NCBI GenBank assembly: GCA_003342895.1
Contig: PTFA01000005.1
Location: forward strand, 5,237,909 to 5,301,908
DNA length: 64,000 nucleotides
Direction: 5' to 3'
DNA from: Casuarius casuarius
Taxonomy: Eukaryota > Chordata > Aves > Casuariiformes > Casuariidae
This document shows positions 62,801 to 64,000 of the stretch, piece by piece. The position numbers were made by a program, and so were the translations under genes. A model generated the notes under the pieces. The model made no database searches. It saw only the letters and a program-made list of their open reading frames with translations, and was not told where the DNA came from. The number at the start of each line of letters is the position of its first letter. Position 1 is the first letter of the stretch.

Positions 62801-64000
62801 CCTCCGTTAGCACTTAAAGCAAGCTTGCTTTGTTTCTTTTTTCCTAAGAAAACAATTGTGTCATTAAAAGCTGCTCCATCTTCCTAGAGAATTAAAAAAG
62901 AGAAGGCATTTCAGCAGCATTTACAGCAGAAACTTTCAGAGAGCAGCAAGGTGTCTTCTGAGTTTCCACCTGAACTGCTCCTCTACCTCTTTGCAAAGCA
63001 CATCCTCCCATCGCCAGTCCTCCTCCTCTCTCCTCCCACCAACTCCGTGCACACCTTAGTGGTCACCAGCCAATTCCAAAGCTGAAAAGCCACAGCATTG
63101 CCATCAGTTCTGATATTGCAGCAACCACCTCTGCGTTCAAGAACAGAAGACACTTCGGGGGGAAACTGAGAATTTTACACTGAATATATATTTGGTAGGT
63201 AGAAATTCTTTGTCTAAGGCTTTCAGCTTGACATCTTTCACCAATTTTAAAAAAAAAAAGAGAGAGAAAGAGAGAGAGGAAAAAATGCACTTGCACCAAA
63301 ATGCATCTTTTTCTCTTTAACAGGTCTGTAGATTTGCTCTGTTGCCAACTTCCTGCTATCCTCACACGCCACTGGCAATGACAGGACTAATTACGGACAT
63401 GTGCTGGTACAAGGGGTCCACTTGAATTATTAAACTGTTTTTCCTACATAGCAAAGGGATGCGTTTAGCTGGGATTTTAACCTCTGTAAGAAGTCATGGA
63501 TTTAGGACAGGGGTAGGCTTATCTTCCGCTTCCCCTTCCCCCAGAACACTGAAGAAAAACAAAACAACAGTGTTCGTAATTGCAAAGGGAAAGAAAGCTG
63601 CAACTCCACTGAGTTTCATTGCCAATCTGTTTGGACATTTGTGCCGCTTTGCTGCTGCCTATAACCCAGGTGCTTTGGGGGAACACAAAACACCTACAGA
63701 CATCACCCTGCGGTAAGCAAACAGAAGAGATCTCTCGCATCCGGGTGTGCAGGGGATTTTGGATAGCTCTTAGAAAGTCATATTTGGCTGCAGACCAGCT
63801 GAGCCACAGGCTGCAGCTCTCCACAGCATCTGACTGTTCCCGTCAGACAAAGCCCCATTTCTCCAGCTCAGGGAGATCTTGTCTGATCAAATGAACCTCT
63901 CTGAACTAAAACAGAGACTCAGGTTTGGCTAGCTACACGGGACCTCTGACTTCTCCACAAGATAACCTGACGCCAGATCAGAGCAGCGCTAATATTGGTT
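59850..64000 (-). other. CREB3L2: CREB3L2 intron 1, 3' portion
   Basis: Upstream of the exon 2 acceptor. The first coding exon (MEVL... in human) was not found, so intron 1 runs past the window. Contains a GA-rich microsatellite near 63248-63286. Confidence 0.8.
63248..63286. repeat. Purine-rich (A)n(GA)n microsatellite
   Basis: A run of A, then GAGAGA units, then A again, in CREB3L2 intron 1. Confidence 0.9.

Noticed and set aside
1..64000. Prokaryotic-type systems, CRISPR arrays, phage or integrated viral genes
   Set aside because: No regularly spaced repeats, no operon-like gene packing, and no polymerase, integrase, capsid or envelope-like frames; the DNA is a vertebrate intron-rich locus.

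Overview
This 64 kb window is vertebrate nuclear DNA, most likely avian. It has split genes with long introns, AT-rich non-coding DNA with few repeats, one CpG island, and a CR1 LINE tail of the bird-typical type. It is draft assembly: two sized N gaps (12698-13204 and 39054-39969) and many isolated single Ns. I found no prokaryotic or viral genes, no CRISPR array, no tRNA or rRNA, and no intact mobile element.

Two genes lie head-to-tail on the minus strand. CREB3L2 (BBF2H7), an ER-membrane-anchored bZIP transcription factor, occupies about 59.8 kb down to about 20 kb. I could place eleven consecutive coding exons (human-style exons 2 to 12) with consensus splice sites and matching phases. 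They join without a frameshift into 485 codons plus a stop; only the short first coding exon (about 34 residues in human) lies beyond the right end. Next comes a gene-poor stretch of about 6 to 7 kb, then the 3' part of the first coding exon of DGKI (diacylglycerol kinase iota) at 12578-12697, in a CpG island broken by an N gap. The rest, 1-12577, is DGKI intron 1. In human 7q33 DGKI and CREB3L2 are also neighbours on one strand, which supports both calls.

Layout: 1-12577 DGKI intron 1; 12340-13310 CpG island with DGKI exon 1; 13311 to about 19.7 kb intergenic; about 19.7-26.68 kb probable CREB3L2 3' UTR; 26683-59849 CREB3L2 exons 12 to 2; 59850-64000 part of CREB3L2 intron 1.

I do not see an undescribed biological system here. 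The better leads are a 27-bp exact duplication touching one edge of the second gap, a perfect 12-bp-arm inverted repeat in DGKI intron 1, an alternating purine-pyrimidine hairpin in CREB3L2 intron 2, ancient L3/MIR-like relics, possible intronic regulatory elements, and G-rich blocks opposite the CREB3L2 3' UTR.
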